From the NCBI RefSeq assembly GCF_001280845.1, contig NZ_LGHP01000002.1:775439-839438 (forward strand): a stretch of DNA of 64,000 nucleotides, read 5' to 3'. Positions 1 to 6,920 of the stretch are shown here, one piece after another (the stretch's first letter is position 1; every line of letters starts with the position of its first letter). The stretch comes from Bacillus sp. FJAT-28004. GTDB lineage: Bacteria > Bacillota > Bacilli > Paenibacillales > Paenibacillaceae. The notes under the pieces are model-generated. The model was not told the origin of the DNA and made no database searches. It saw only the letters and a list, made by a program, of their open reading frames with translations. The translations under genes were made by a program, and so were the position numbers.

Positions 1-2
1 GA

Positions 3-158
3 AAAGTTATTAAACATTATTCCGTTACATTTGACGAAAACCCTTCTTTGGTGAAACAGAACAAAGCAACACTTAAGTATTTGCAAGGTCTTCAAACACA
101 AATTAATCCGTATTTAATTAAATTTGAGAGTTTGTCTAAGCGGGTGCCTTTGGCTTAA
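3..158 (+). CDS. C-terminal end of an unidentified protein (partial)
   Basis: An open frame enters from the left edge and ends at TAA 156-158, leaving 51 residues that finish in ...LSKRVPLA. The tail is basic and polar, with no membrane segment or recognisable motif. A good Rho-independent terminator follows about 20 bases later, which supports this being the real 3' end of a gene. I do not recognise the family. Confidence 0.5.
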   Translation, partial: KVIKHYSVTFDENPSLVKQNKATLKYLQGLQTQINPYLIKFESLSKRVPLA

Positions 159-178
159 TAGGTGTACATTTATACGAG

Positions 179-213
179 GATGATTCTCTTTAAGAAGGGA
201 GTCATCTTTTTTT
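179..213 (+). terminator. Rho-independent terminator
   Basis: A 12-bp stem (179-190 with 195-206, including two G-U pairs) closes a four-base loop and is followed by seven T residues. It ends the partial gene at the left edge. Confidence 0.8.
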
Positions 214-331
214 ATTTATTATGTTTGTCAAGTACTATAGAAACATGGTACTAGGTGGATGAAGAGGTGTTGTGTATAGTTAATTTATCCAACATGGCGA
301 TAAAGGTACTGCAGGAGGGTGAATAGGTGCG

Positions 332-598
332 GTGAATAAAACAACAATGAGAAACGGTGTCCTGCAGTGGAAAGCATCCATACTGAGGCAGCACGAAGTA
401 TATGCCTATCAAGTTGCTTATTATTTGCTTGAAGATGAGTTTCTTGCTGCCAAGGCAGCCACTGAGACACTTGCAGCATTAATTTGTGATGAAGCCTTTT
501 TTGCTAAGGCCACGGTGCTTCAACAGAAGCAATTGAAACAAATGGTTATGAAGCAATCACTCCATACCAAAGCTTTCGCACTACAATCTACGTTCTAA
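332..598 (+). CDS. small protein with a sigma-70 region 2-like helix pattern
   Basis: This 88-residue protein starts at GTG 332, behind an AGGAGGG site at 313-319. It is helical, alanine-rich and soluble. Residues about 22-50 (YAYQVAYYLLEDEFLAAKAA) follow the spacing of sigma-70 region 2.1-2.2 in ECF factors, where an A-x-x-LL-x-D-x-x-A-A pattern is typical, but the DNA-melting part and region 4 are absent. It stands alone between a terminator and a UPF0173 gene. It could be a degenerate or stand-alone sigma-like domain, or an unrelated helical protein. Existence of the gene is likely; the sigma resemblance is by eye only. Confidence 0.6.
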   Translation: MNKTTMRNGVLQWKASILRQHEVYAYQVAYYLLEDEFLAAKAATETLAALICDEAFFAKATVLQQKQLKQMVMKQSLHTKAFALQSTF

Positions 599-763
599 CC
601 GAATCGATTTAAACACCAAACTTGAATTTCAACCTCCATTAATACTTTTTCCAAATCACTCCTATCCAGATTCTTCTAGCCTTCCTTTTATTACTCCCAC
701 TATACCCTGACGCATATGCGCTGCCGCTCTATATTCAAGAGAACTCATCCATTGCACGAGTGA
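599..763. other. intergenic stretch poor in G
   Basis: No gene is apparent between the small protein and the promoter of the UPF0173 gene. The + strand from about 600 to 710 is rich in C, T and A with very few G residues. No hairpin with a T tract was found here. Confidence 0.4.
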
Positions 764-792
764 TCGCACGCGTTAAGGAAAAACGGTATAAT
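764..792 (+). promoter_or_regulatory. candidate sigma-A promoter of the UPF0173 gene
   Basis: A perfect TATAAT lies at 787-792, 59 bases before the ATG. The hexamer 17 bases upstream (TCGCAC, 764-769) is a poor -35. The -10 is convincing, the -35 is not. Confidence 0.45.
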
Positions 793-850
793 TAGACATG
801 CAATCAGGCAGTGGAAGGTTTCGACTATAATGAAGGAGGATGATGTTTTT

Positions 851-1540
851 ATGGATATTATTTATCATGGACACTCTTGTATTCAATTGATCGCGGGAGA
901 TAAATCCCTTATTATTGATCCCTTTCTTAGAGGAAATGTGCTTGCAGTTACGAAAGCGGAGGAGATAAAGACGGATGCCGTACTTCTCACCCATGCGCAT
1001 ATGGATCACATTTTAGATGCTGATTTGATTGCGATAAACAATGATGCTCCAGTTGTTGCTAACCCAGAGCTTGCTGCTTATATGTCTTGGAAGGGTGTAA
1101 AAACGATCGGGATGAATATCGGCGGAACGTTGGATTTGGGATTTGCCAAGGCTAAAATGGTGCAAGCGTTCCATTCCTCAGGAATTGTTGTTGAAGAGGA
1201 TAAAACGATTTTGTACGGAGGCATGCCAGCCGGTTTTATTGTAAATATGGAAGGATTAAATGTTCTTCACGCTGGCGATACAGCATTGTTTAGCGATATG
1301 AAAATGATTGGTGACCGTCACCCGATTGACATCGCCTTCATTCCGATAGGAGACCATTATACGATGGGCACAGAGGATGCCTTGCAAGCGGCAGTATGGT
1401 ATAACGCCAAGCTGGTTGTGCCTGTTCATTACAATACCTTCCCTGTTATTCGACAAGAGGCTGAAGGTTTCGTACAGCAGCTTCACGACAGAGGGATTAA
1501 TGGAAAAGTGCTAAAACCAGGAGAAAAAATAACAATATAA
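851..1540 (+). CDS. UPF0173 family metal-dependent hydrolase (metallo-beta-lactamase fold)
   Basis: The 229-residue protein matches the length and pattern of the YtkL/UPF0173 family of small metallo-beta-lactamase-fold hydrolases. The metal signature H-A-H-M-D-H is at residues 48-53 (His48, His50, Asp52, His53). Further ligand motifs HAGDTALF and PVHYNTFP lie towards the C-terminus. No signal peptide is present, so it is cytoplasmic. ATG 851 is preferred over the earlier in-frame codon at 830 because an AAGGAGGA site (832-839) lies at suitable distance. The natural substrate of the family is not known to me. It appears monocistronic, with a TATAAT upstream. Confidence 0.9.
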   Translation: MDIIYHGHSCIQLIAGDKSLIIDPFLRGNVLAVTKAEEIKTDAVLLTHAHMDHILDADLIAINNDAPVVANPELAAYMSWKGVKTIGMNIGGTLDLGFAKAKMVQAFHSSGIVVEEDKTILYGGMPAGFIVNMEGLNVLHAGDTALFSDMKMIGDRHPIDIAFIPIGDHYTMGTEDALQAAVWYNAKLVVPVHYNTFPVIRQEAEGFVQQLHDRGINGKVLKPGEKITI

Positions 1541-1558
1541 GTTATTTTAGTGGTTGTC

Positions 1559-1695
1559 ATGAACAGGTATGTATTTTACATTGTCACATGTGTTTTTATT
1601 ATAGTTATGTCAGTATGAAATAAAACGATAAACGTAAAAAGGATTGACAGCATTTTTACGTTATGTGTATGATGTACCTATTAATACCTGTTCAT
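1559..1695. repeat. 12-bp inverted repeat pair flanking a promoter
   Basis: ATGAACAGGTAT at 1559-1570 recurs as its exact reverse complement at 1684-1695, 113 bases apart. The second arm lies just downstream of the expected transcription start of the next gene, so the pair brackets the promoter. They could be two sites for one DNA-binding protein. Confidence 0.5.
1631..1673 (+). promoter_or_regulatory. sigma-A promoter with an inverted repeat across the -35
   Basis: TTGACA (1644-1649), an 18-base spacer and TATGAT (1668-1673) form a near-consensus promoter. A perfect 10-bp inverted repeat, AACGTAAAAA (1631-1640) and TTTTTACGTT (1653-1662), surrounds the -35 hexamer, which is the expected position for a repressor operator. 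Confidence 0.7.
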
Positions 1696-1718
1696 AATGA
1701 TCAAGATAAGCGATCAAT

Positions 1719-1750
1719 AAGTCCTATTTTATCGAATAGGATTTATTTTT
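1719..1750 (+). terminator. terminator-like hairpin in the leader of the TolB-like gene
   Basis: A 10-bp stem (1719-1728 with 1735-1744, one G-U pair) with a six-base loop is followed by ATTTTT. It lies about 40 bases after the expected start of transcription and about 95 bases before the next coding region. It could attenuate that gene, or end a short RNA of about 70 nucleotides. Confidence 0.6.
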
Positions 1751-1843
1751 AAGTGTAAATAAACGCGTGTTCACATATGGCTTGCCATGATGTAGATGAA
1801 GGTAGTTTTTTAAAATTGAACTTATTAAAGGCGGTAGATACGA

Positions 1844-2722
1844 ATGGTTGTTATACAAGAATCCCGCAATAATGAAGAGCGCACCTTAATCAGCATGCTT
1901 GAATCGGTCGATGTGATAACTGGCGAACGCAAAGTGTTGGCTGAATTTAATCATTTGATCGAGGCACCAAACTGGACCAAAGACGGCAAACAGCTTATTT
2001 ATAACAGCGGTGGTCTGCTATACACATTTGAGCTAGCATCAGGTGAAAGCAAGTTGATCGAGTCGGGGTACGCAAATCATTGCAACAATGATCATGTACT
2101 GTCTCCAGACAATACGCAATTAGCGGTCAGCCATCACACGCAGGAGGATGGAAAGTCACGCATTTATGTATTCTCGTTATCTGCTGGTCAGCCCGTCCTC
2201 ATTACACCGCTCGCACCAAGCTATTTGCACGGCTGGTCGCCTGATGGCGGCACGCTTGCTTACTGCGCCGAGAGGAACGGCGAGTACAACATTTATAGCA
2301 TTCCGGCTCGCGGCGGGATCGAAACACAGTTAACCGACACGCCTGGTTTGGATGACGGTCCGGAATACTCGCCAGATGGCCGGCATATTTGGTTCAATTC
2401 GACAAGAACTGGATTGATGCAAGTGTGGCGGATGAAAGTGGATGGAAGCGAGCAGACTCAAATGACATTTGATGAGAGCAATAATTGGTTTCCACATGTG
2501 TCTCCTAATGGGGAATCCGTTGCTTATATTACTTACCGCAAGGGTGATGTCCAGCCAAACGATCATCCTGCCAATAAAGATGTTGAAATTCGTCTAATGC
2601 CAAGCAAAGGCGGACCTTATGTAGTACTTGCCGAATTATTTGGTGGTCAAGGTACGATCAATGTGAATTCTTGGTCGCCAGATAGCCGTCGGTTGGCATT
2701 TGTTAGCTATAAATTTATATAA
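1844..2722 (+). CDS. TolB-like WD40/PD40 beta-propeller protein
   Basis: The 292-residue protein contains repeated PD40 strands such as APNWTKDGKQLIYNS, LSPDNTQLAV, WSPDGGTLAY, YSPDGRHIWF, VSPNGESVAY and WSPDSRRLAF, spaced about 40 residues apart. This is the blade pattern of TolB-type beta-propellers. Unlike TolB of Gram-negative bacteria it has no signal peptide and stands without tol/pal genes, so it is probably a cytoplasmic binding or scaffold protein of unknown role. ATG 1844 has a weak AAAGGCGG site. The leader is long and carries a terminator-like hairpin, so expression may be controlled after initiation. Confidence 0.85.
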   Translation: MVVIQESRNNEERTLISMLESVDVITGERKVLAEFNHLIEAPNWTKDGKQLIYNSGGLLYTFELASGESKLIESGYANHCNNDHVLSPDNTQLAVSHHTQEDGKSRIYVFSLSAGQPVLITPLAPSYLHGWSPDGGTLAYCAERNGEYNIYSIPARGGIETQLTDTPGLDDGPEYSPDGRHIWFNSTRTGLMQVWRMKVDGSEQTQMTFDESNNWFPHVSPNGESVAYITYRKGDVQPNDHPANKDVEIRLMPSKGGPYVVLAELFGGQGTINVNSWSPDSRRLAFVSYKFI

Positions 2723-2909
2723 TCGCTTGGTAGTGATTTAGATCGAATATGTGCTTATAGTAGCATGACATTAATCCTGCTTTTTCTCACGAAGGAACGG
2801 GTTTTTTGTTGTGAAATATATTTTTTTCGACTTCTTACTTCGACAACGTTTTAATACTCATGAAGCTATACTAAACAGGTACCATTTTATTGACAGCGGA
2901 GGGTTGCTC

Positions 2910-3170
2910 ATGAGTAGTTCGAATTTCAGAAAGCGGATTGTATGGTTTATTAACTGTGAGAGTGAAAGAGTGCTAAGTAATTTAAAGAGTGGGGCAGTTA
3001 ATAAAGAGAATGCTTTAGGAAGCTTTAACACTTTGTATCAGATTGCCTCATCAACAAAAGATACGGATACGATGATAAGCTTGTGCGAGATTATCGACAA
3101 GGTAAGGGAATCGAATCATCGAACTGGATTATTTCATTTTACCGAGATGCGTAAAGGATCTTATTATTGA
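2910..3170 (+). CDS. hypothetical protein, 86 residues
   Basis: The reading frame is open from 2811, but ATG 2910 is the likely start because GGAGGG ends six bases before it. The product (MSSSNFRKRIVWFINCESER...) is soluble, mixed-charge and probably mostly helical, with no motif I recognise. A terminator follows at once, which supports a real monocistronic gene. Confidence 0.6.
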   Translation: MSSSNFRKRIVWFINCESERVLSNLKSGAVNKENALGSFNTLYQIASSTKDTDTMISLCEIIDKVRESNHRTGLFHFTEMRKGSYY

Positions 3171-3204
3171 CTTCATATCGTTTTCATAGGTGATTTCAAA
3201 GAAA

Positions 3205-3228
3205 AGAGACCGATTCCGGTCTTTTTTT
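3205..3228 (+). terminator. Rho-independent terminator
   Basis: AGACCG (3207-3212) pairs with CGGTCT (3217-3222) around a four-base loop and runs into seven T residues. Confidence 0.8.
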
Positions 3229-3304
3229 GTTGATTCAAAATTCCCCAGCGGGGGTAAGTATTAATTAAGAAATGATATACAACCAAGTTGAGGGGAGAAT
3301 TAAC

Positions 3305-3493
3305 ATGAATAAACCTATGAAAAAGAGTGCCAAATTGATTTTGATGGCTATGATGAGCGTCGTTGTTATCTTCACCGCTTCTGCCTGCAATAATGATAAG
3401 GATGTCAATAATAACGGAAATAGCAATAGCAATGTGATTGAGGAAGACGTTAATAATGCCCCTGAGACCACCGATGAAGTCACGACACCTTAA
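3305..3493 (+). CDS. small secreted lipoprotein
   Basis: The 62-residue product starts with a basic region (MNKPMKKSAK) and a hydrophobic stretch, ending in the lipobox F-T-A-S-A-C with the modified Cys near residue 27. The mature part is about 35 residues of Asn, Asp, Glu and Thr with no predicted fold. ATG 3305 follows a GGGGAG site; the earlier in-frame codon at 3272 lacks one. It would be anchored to the outer face of the membrane. Function unknown. Confidence 0.75.
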   Translation: MNKPMKKSAKLILMAMMSVVVIFTASACNNDKDVNNNGNSNSNVIEEDVNNAPETTDEVTTP

Positions 3494-3549
3494 GTCTTTG
3501 CAACCTTAGGAACAATCCCCATCATTCGTTCCGCTTGGAATAAAAGATG

Positions 3550-3594
3550 AGCAAAGAGAGAGCCTCTATGAGAAGGCTCTCTCTTTGCTTTTTA
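3550..3594 (+). terminator. strong Rho-independent terminator
   Basis: A perfect 14-bp stem (3551-3564 with 3575-3588, both arms made of the GCAAAGAGAGAGCC sequence and its complement) is followed by a T run. It ends the lipoprotein transcript. Confidence 0.9.
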
Positions 3595-3657
3595 ATGACA
3601 AGTAAGGATAGAATCATTCTAGGCAAATGCAATGCATTATTCGATAGAAACAAGAGA

Positions 3658-3686
3658 TTGGACTTCTTATTGAAGTCTGATAATAT
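3658..3686 (+). promoter_or_regulatory. sigma-A promoter with a palindrome in the spacer
   Basis: TTGGAC (3658-3663), a 17-base spacer and TATAAT-like TAATAT (3681-3686) form a promoter. GACTTC (3661-3666) and GAAGTC (3672-3677) form an inverted repeat overlapping the -35 and spacer, a possible operator. Confidence 0.6.
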
Positions 3687-3693
3687 GAGAGCA

Positions 3694-3720
3694 AGGCCTC
3701 TACTCTTAGAGGCCTATATT
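3694..3720 (+). promoter_or_regulatory. hairpin at the very 5' end of the leader
   Basis: AGGCCTCTA (3694-3702) pairs perfectly with TAGAGGCCT (3707-3715), followed by ATATTTTTAT. The expected transcription start is at about 3692, so the RNA would begin with this stem. It may protect the 5' end or act as an attenuator. Confidence 0.55.
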
Positions 3721-3741
3721 TTTATAAGGAGGAAGCAGCAA

Positions 3742-3816
3742 ATGATGCAAATCATCGTCCAAACATTGCCGCTGCGCAATATGTCTTTAGGAGGTGAAGT
3801 CTACTATGAACCATAG
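3742..3816 (+). CDS. 24-residue mini-ORF overlapping the GreA/GreB-type gene
   Basis: ATG 3742 is preceded by AGGAGG (3727-3732) at nine bases and the frame ends at TAG 3814-3816. The ribosome binding site of the next gene lies inside this ORF (codons TTA-GGA-GGT) and the next ATG (3806) precedes its stop. This arrangement is typical of translational coupling. The peptide (MMQIIVQTLPLRNMSLGG...) has no motif; it may matter only as a translated leader. Confidence 0.45.
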   Translation: MMQIIVQTLPLRNMSLGGEVYYEP

Positions 3817-4225
3817 TTTACCTTTAGACAGACTGAGAGATCAGCTGAGGCTTCAACTCGTAGTTTTGGGTGAAGAGAAACACGCATTTCTTGACGCGCA
3901 TGTGCCTAAGCAAGGAGCAGAGCGCAAGCAAATCTATCAATTGCTTTCGGAATATGTACAGTTTATTGAGAATGAGCTGAAATCATCGGAGGAGCGATTG
4001 CCGACAACCGTATTTATAGGCTGTGAGGTTACGATTTCTTATTTGGAGGATGCTACCTCGGATACGTTTAAAATCGTCTATCCGAATGATGCAGATCCCG
4101 AGCAGAATTGCATTTCGTTCCTCTCACCAGTTGGTAGGCAGCTGTTGATGAGCCGCAGAGACGATATTGTATCCGTTGAGACGCCAGCAGGAGCTATGCG
4201 CATGCGAATGCTGCATATTCAATAG
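3806..4225 (+). CDS. GreA/GreB family elongation-factor-like protein
   Basis: The 139-residue protein has an N-terminal helical segment (about 1-55) and a C-terminal GreA/GreB-type domain (about 65-139). The latter shows the VFIGCEVTISYLED and FLSPVGRQLLMSR patterns, similar to the part that binds the RNA polymerase secondary channel rim. It is shorter than GreA (about 158 residues), and the tip of its N-terminal region looks unlike the usual acidic coiled-coil, so it may compete with GreA rather than stimulate cleavage. ATG 3806 is preferred to GTG 3794 because AGGAGGT lies at 3789-3795. It follows a mini-ORF that it probably depends on for translation. Confidence 0.75.
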   Translation: MNHSLPLDRLRDQLRLQLVVLGEEKHAFLDAHVPKQGAERKQIYQLLSEYVQFIENELKSSEERLPTTVFIGCEVTISYLEDATSDTFKIVYPNDADPEQNCISFLSPVGRQLLMSRRDDIVSVETPAGAMRMRMLHIQ

Positions 4226-4236
4226 AAACAAGCAAG

Positions 4237-4270
4237 AAACCGCCGAAGCGTTTGCTTTGGCGGTTTTATT
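4237..4270. terminator. terminator between convergent genes
   Basis: A 13-bp stem (4237-4249 with 4254-4266, one G-U pair) with a GTTT-type loop is followed on the + strand by TTTTATT. It ends the GreA/GreB-type gene and may also serve the convergent arabinofuranosidase gene. Confidence 0.75.
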
Positions 4271-4298
4271 GCGGTCTAGGCTTAGCGAAAGAGCAGAA

Positions 4299-5810
4299 CT
4301 AGCCTTTTGTTGTTTGGAGTCTAATGACGTTCCATGAAGCTTTGCCAAGCATCGCCTTCACGTTCCCATTATCTGCTTTGGCAGTACCTCGATTATGAGG
4401 AACGACATTGTTTGGGTTCAATTTTGTATTATTTGCTTTCAAATCCTCATGCTCCAATACGAGATGCTCGATAATGCTTACATTGCCGAAGCTGCGAACA
4501 TCCACATCGAGTTCAAGCCCTTCGGTTAAATGACGATTGACGGCAAAAATGGTGATTTCACCTTGCTCCTCATTGAAAACGCTGATAGCTTCTAAGTAAG
4601 GTACGTCAGTGAAATCTTTGGAATCGTATTTCGGTGATGTAATTATCGGATGCAGCACCGTTCCTCTTCCATACACCGATGCATGGAGATAAGGATAATA
4701 CGTCGTTTGCAGCCATAATGGCCCGCCGGTTTCTGTCATAATTGGCGCTATAACATTAATTAATTGAGCGATACAAGCCATTTTCACACGATCCGCATGT
4801 TTGAGCAGAGTAATAAGGAAGCAGCCTACGGCAAGTGCATCCTCCAGTGTATAGACATCCTCGAATTCTGGCGGAGCAACTTGCCAAAGCTCTTCTGCTC
4901 GGCTTGAGCCGATGGAATTCCATACGTTCCACTCATCAAGCGAGAGCATCAGCTTCTTCTTGCTCCGTTTCTTAGCCTTCATGTAATCACAAATGGCTGT
5001 TACACTGTAGATGAACTGATCCATATCAAGCGACTTAGCTAAAAAGTTAGAGGAATCGTTTTCGTTATTGTTGTAATACGTATGAAGCGATAGGAAGTCG
5101 ACTTGATCATAGGTTAGGTCAAGTACAGTTGCTTCCCACTCCGCGAAAGTACTCATGCCGCTCGAAGAGCTTCCGCATGCGACAAGCTCGATGGATGGGT
5201 CTACCCATCGCATAACCTTTGCCGTTTCATTCGCAAGCCTACCGTATTCCACAGCTGTTTTTGCTCCGATTTGCCAAGGACCGTCCATTTCATTTCCCAA
5301 GCACCACGTTTTAAATTTATGAGGTTCTTTATATCCATGAGAGATACGAAGATCACTGTAGTAAGACCCTGATGGATGGTTACAATATTCAACAAGGTTT
5401 CTAGCAGCATCAATGCCGCGAGTTCCAAGATTGACGGCCATCATAACTTCTGAGCCGACTAGCTTCGCCCACTCTGCGAACTCATTGGTTCCTACTTCAT
5501 TCGTTTCCGTTGTCCACCATGCGAGATCAAGGAGACGTTTTCTCTCGGATTTAGGTCCGACGCCGTCCTCCCAGTTATAGCCGGATACAAAATTTCCTCC
5601 AGGATAACGAATGATCGGCACATTCAAAGAGCGAATCGCCTCTAACGCATCGCGCCGGAAACCATTTTCATCGGCGGCTGGGTGACCGGGCTCGTAAATT
5701 CCACCATATACGGCTCTCCCTAAATGCTCGATGAAAGATCCATAAAGCCGTGGGTCGACTGCGGAGAGCGTGAAGTTTTTATCAATATGCATTGTTGATT
5801 TCATAGACAT
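4299..5810 (-). CDS. abfA: alpha-L-arabinofuranosidase, GH51
   Basis: The 503-residue protein has the length and pattern of intracellular GH51 enzymes, which remove terminal alpha-L-arabinofuranosyl residues from arabinan, arabinoxylan or arabinogalactan oligosaccharides. The acid/base Glu174 is in WCLGNEMDG and the nucleophile Glu293 is in LSLDEWNVW. These positions match those known for Geobacillus AbfA. N-terminal GSFIEHLGRAVYGGIYEP is typical. There is no signal peptide, so it is cytoplasmic. The start at 5810 is chosen because AGGAGG lies at 5826-5821, ten bases upstream; the frame is open further but without a site. It is transcribed away from a winged-helix regulator gene. Confidence 0.95.
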   Translation of the reverse strand: MSMKSTMHIDKNFTLSAVDPRLYGSFIEHLGRAVYGGIYEPGHPAADENGFRRDALEAIRSLNVPIIRYPGGNFVSGYNWEDGVGPKSERKRLLDLAWWTTETNEVGTNEFAEWAKLVGSEVMMAVNLGTRGIDAARNLVEYCNHPSGSYYSDLRISHGYKEPHKFKTWCLGNEMDGPWQIGAKTAVEYGRLANETAKVMRWVDPSIELVACGSSSSGMSTFAEWEATVLDLTYDQVDFLSLHTYYNNNENDSSNFLAKSLDMDQFIYSVTAICDYMKAKKRSKKKLMLSLDEWNVWNSIGSSRAEELWQVAPPEFEDVYTLEDALAVGCFLITLLKHADRVKMACIAQLINVIAPIMTETGGPLWLQTTYYPYLHASVYGRGTVLHPIITSPKYDSKDFTDVPYLEAISVFNEEQGEITIFAVNRHLTEGLELDVDVRSFGNVSIIEHLVLEHEDLKANNTKLNPNNVVPHNRGTAKADNGNVKAMLGKASWNVIRLQTTKG

Positions 5811-5842
5811 GGAATAAATTCCTCCTAGTTGAATTAATAAAA

Positions 5843-5950
5843 TAACTAATTCATAATTGTTGATATCGTATATAATATTTATCATAATAAATAAATACAT
5901 TCAATACGATGGTGGAGAATTGGAGTAGAATTAACTAAATTACTAATTGT
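5843..5950. repeat. pair of direct repeats in the abfA/regulator intergenic region
   Basis: TAACTAATTCATAATTGT (5843-5860) and TAACTAAATTACTAATTGT (5932-5950) are near-identical AT-rich sequences about 89 bases apart. One lies near each divergent gene. They are candidate binding sites for the regulator encoded next door. Confidence 0.4.
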
Positions 5951-5967
5951 AAAAGCAGGTGCTATTT

Positions 5968-6870
5968 ATGTATTTATCAACCGATGCACAGTCGCTGCGC
6001 GTATATGAAGCGCTGGCGAGCGAGGTGCGTTTGCAAATTATTGATTTGCTGAATGTCAAAGAAATGCATATTAAAGAACTTGCAGCAGAGCTTTATTTGA
6101 GCAGTGCAATCGTAAGCACTCATGTCAATAAGCTGCAAAATGCTGGCCTTGTTAGTTATAGAATGCGTAGAATAAATGGTGGAACCTATAAATATTGCTC
6201 CTTGTCCACCGAGTATCTCCAAGTTAAACTGTCTAGATATGCAGAGACTTCAAGAAAATATAAGGAAGTGTCCATGCCGGTTGGGCATTATACGAATATC
6301 GAAGCCTCTCCGACATGTGGAATTGCATCCACTGAAAAGATGATTGGGCATTATGACATGCCTACTTATTTTATGGATCCAGAACGTGTTCAAGCAGGGA
6401 TCTTATGGTTCACCAGAGGTTTTGTAGAATACAAAATTCCTAATTATTTATTTAAAGATCAAGCCGTGCAGGAAATTGAAATATCATTTGAGATTGGTTC
6501 TGAGGCACCTTATGTAAATGAAAATTGGCCATCTGATATACAGTTTGCATTGAATGAACAATCGCTTGGTATGTGGACAAGTCCCGGTGATTTTGGTCGT
6601 ATGAGAGGCCGTTATTCGCCTGATTGGTGGCATTCTGACGTTAATCAGTATGGCTTATTAAAGGTGCTTCGAATAAACAAAAAAGGCTCCTTTATCGATG
6701 GCCAACAAATTTCAGATATTACGATTGATGATGTATCATGGAATCGTTCACAGTGGACGTTCCGCATAAGTGCGGATGACACGTCACAGGGCCGTGGGGG
6801 TCTAACCTTATATGGTAGAGGATTCGGGAACTATGACCAAGACATTGTGATTCGCAGCTATTATGAATGA
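5968..6870 (+). CDS. ArsR-type winged-helix regulator with a large C-terminal domain
   Basis: Residues about 1-85 form an ArsR-like winged helix: LRVYEALASEVRLQIIDLL, then recognition helix SSAIVSTHVNKLQNAGL and a wing. Cys pairs of metal sensors are absent. Residues about 95-300 are rich in beta strands and aromatics (ILWFTRGFVEYKIPNYLF, SPDWWHSDVNQYGLL, WTFRISADD) and resemble a jelly-roll, so I infer a sugar-sensing domain. At 300 residues it is about three times longer than a typical ArsR protein. It is divergent from abfA and lies just upstream of a two-component system and sugar importer, which suggests control of arabinoside use. ATG 5968 is chosen over GTG 5959. The stop overlaps the next open frame by four bases. 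Confidence 0.8.
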   Translation: MYLSTDAQSLRVYEALASEVRLQIIDLLNVKEMHIKELAAELYLSSAIVSTHVNKLQNAGLVSYRMRRINGGTYKYCSLSTEYLQVKLSRYAETSRKYKEVSMPVGHYTNIEASPTCGIASTEKMIGHYDMPTYFMDPERVQAGILWFTRGFVEYKIPNYLFKDQAVQEIEISFEIGSEAPYVNENWPSDIQFALNEQSLGMWTSPGDFGRMRGRYSPDWWHSDVNQYGLLKVLRINKKGSFIDGQQISDITIDDVSWNRSQWTFRISADDTSQGRGGLTLYGRGFGNYDQDIVIRSYYE

Positions 6871-6920
6871 TTGACCTCTATTTAACAGAAAAAATTGATG
6901 GGGATGACGGAGGTTTACGA

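Noticed and set aside
2775..2812. possible terminator between the TolB-like gene and the next ORF
   Set aside because: A GGG-T-rich end is visible, but the arms pair poorly, so I could not support a stable hairpin.
3547..3741. open frame running through a terminator before the GreA/GreB-type gene
   Set aside because: Its start codon and first codons lie in a strong terminator hairpin with no ribosome binding site. Only the short 3' part from 3742 has a translation signal.
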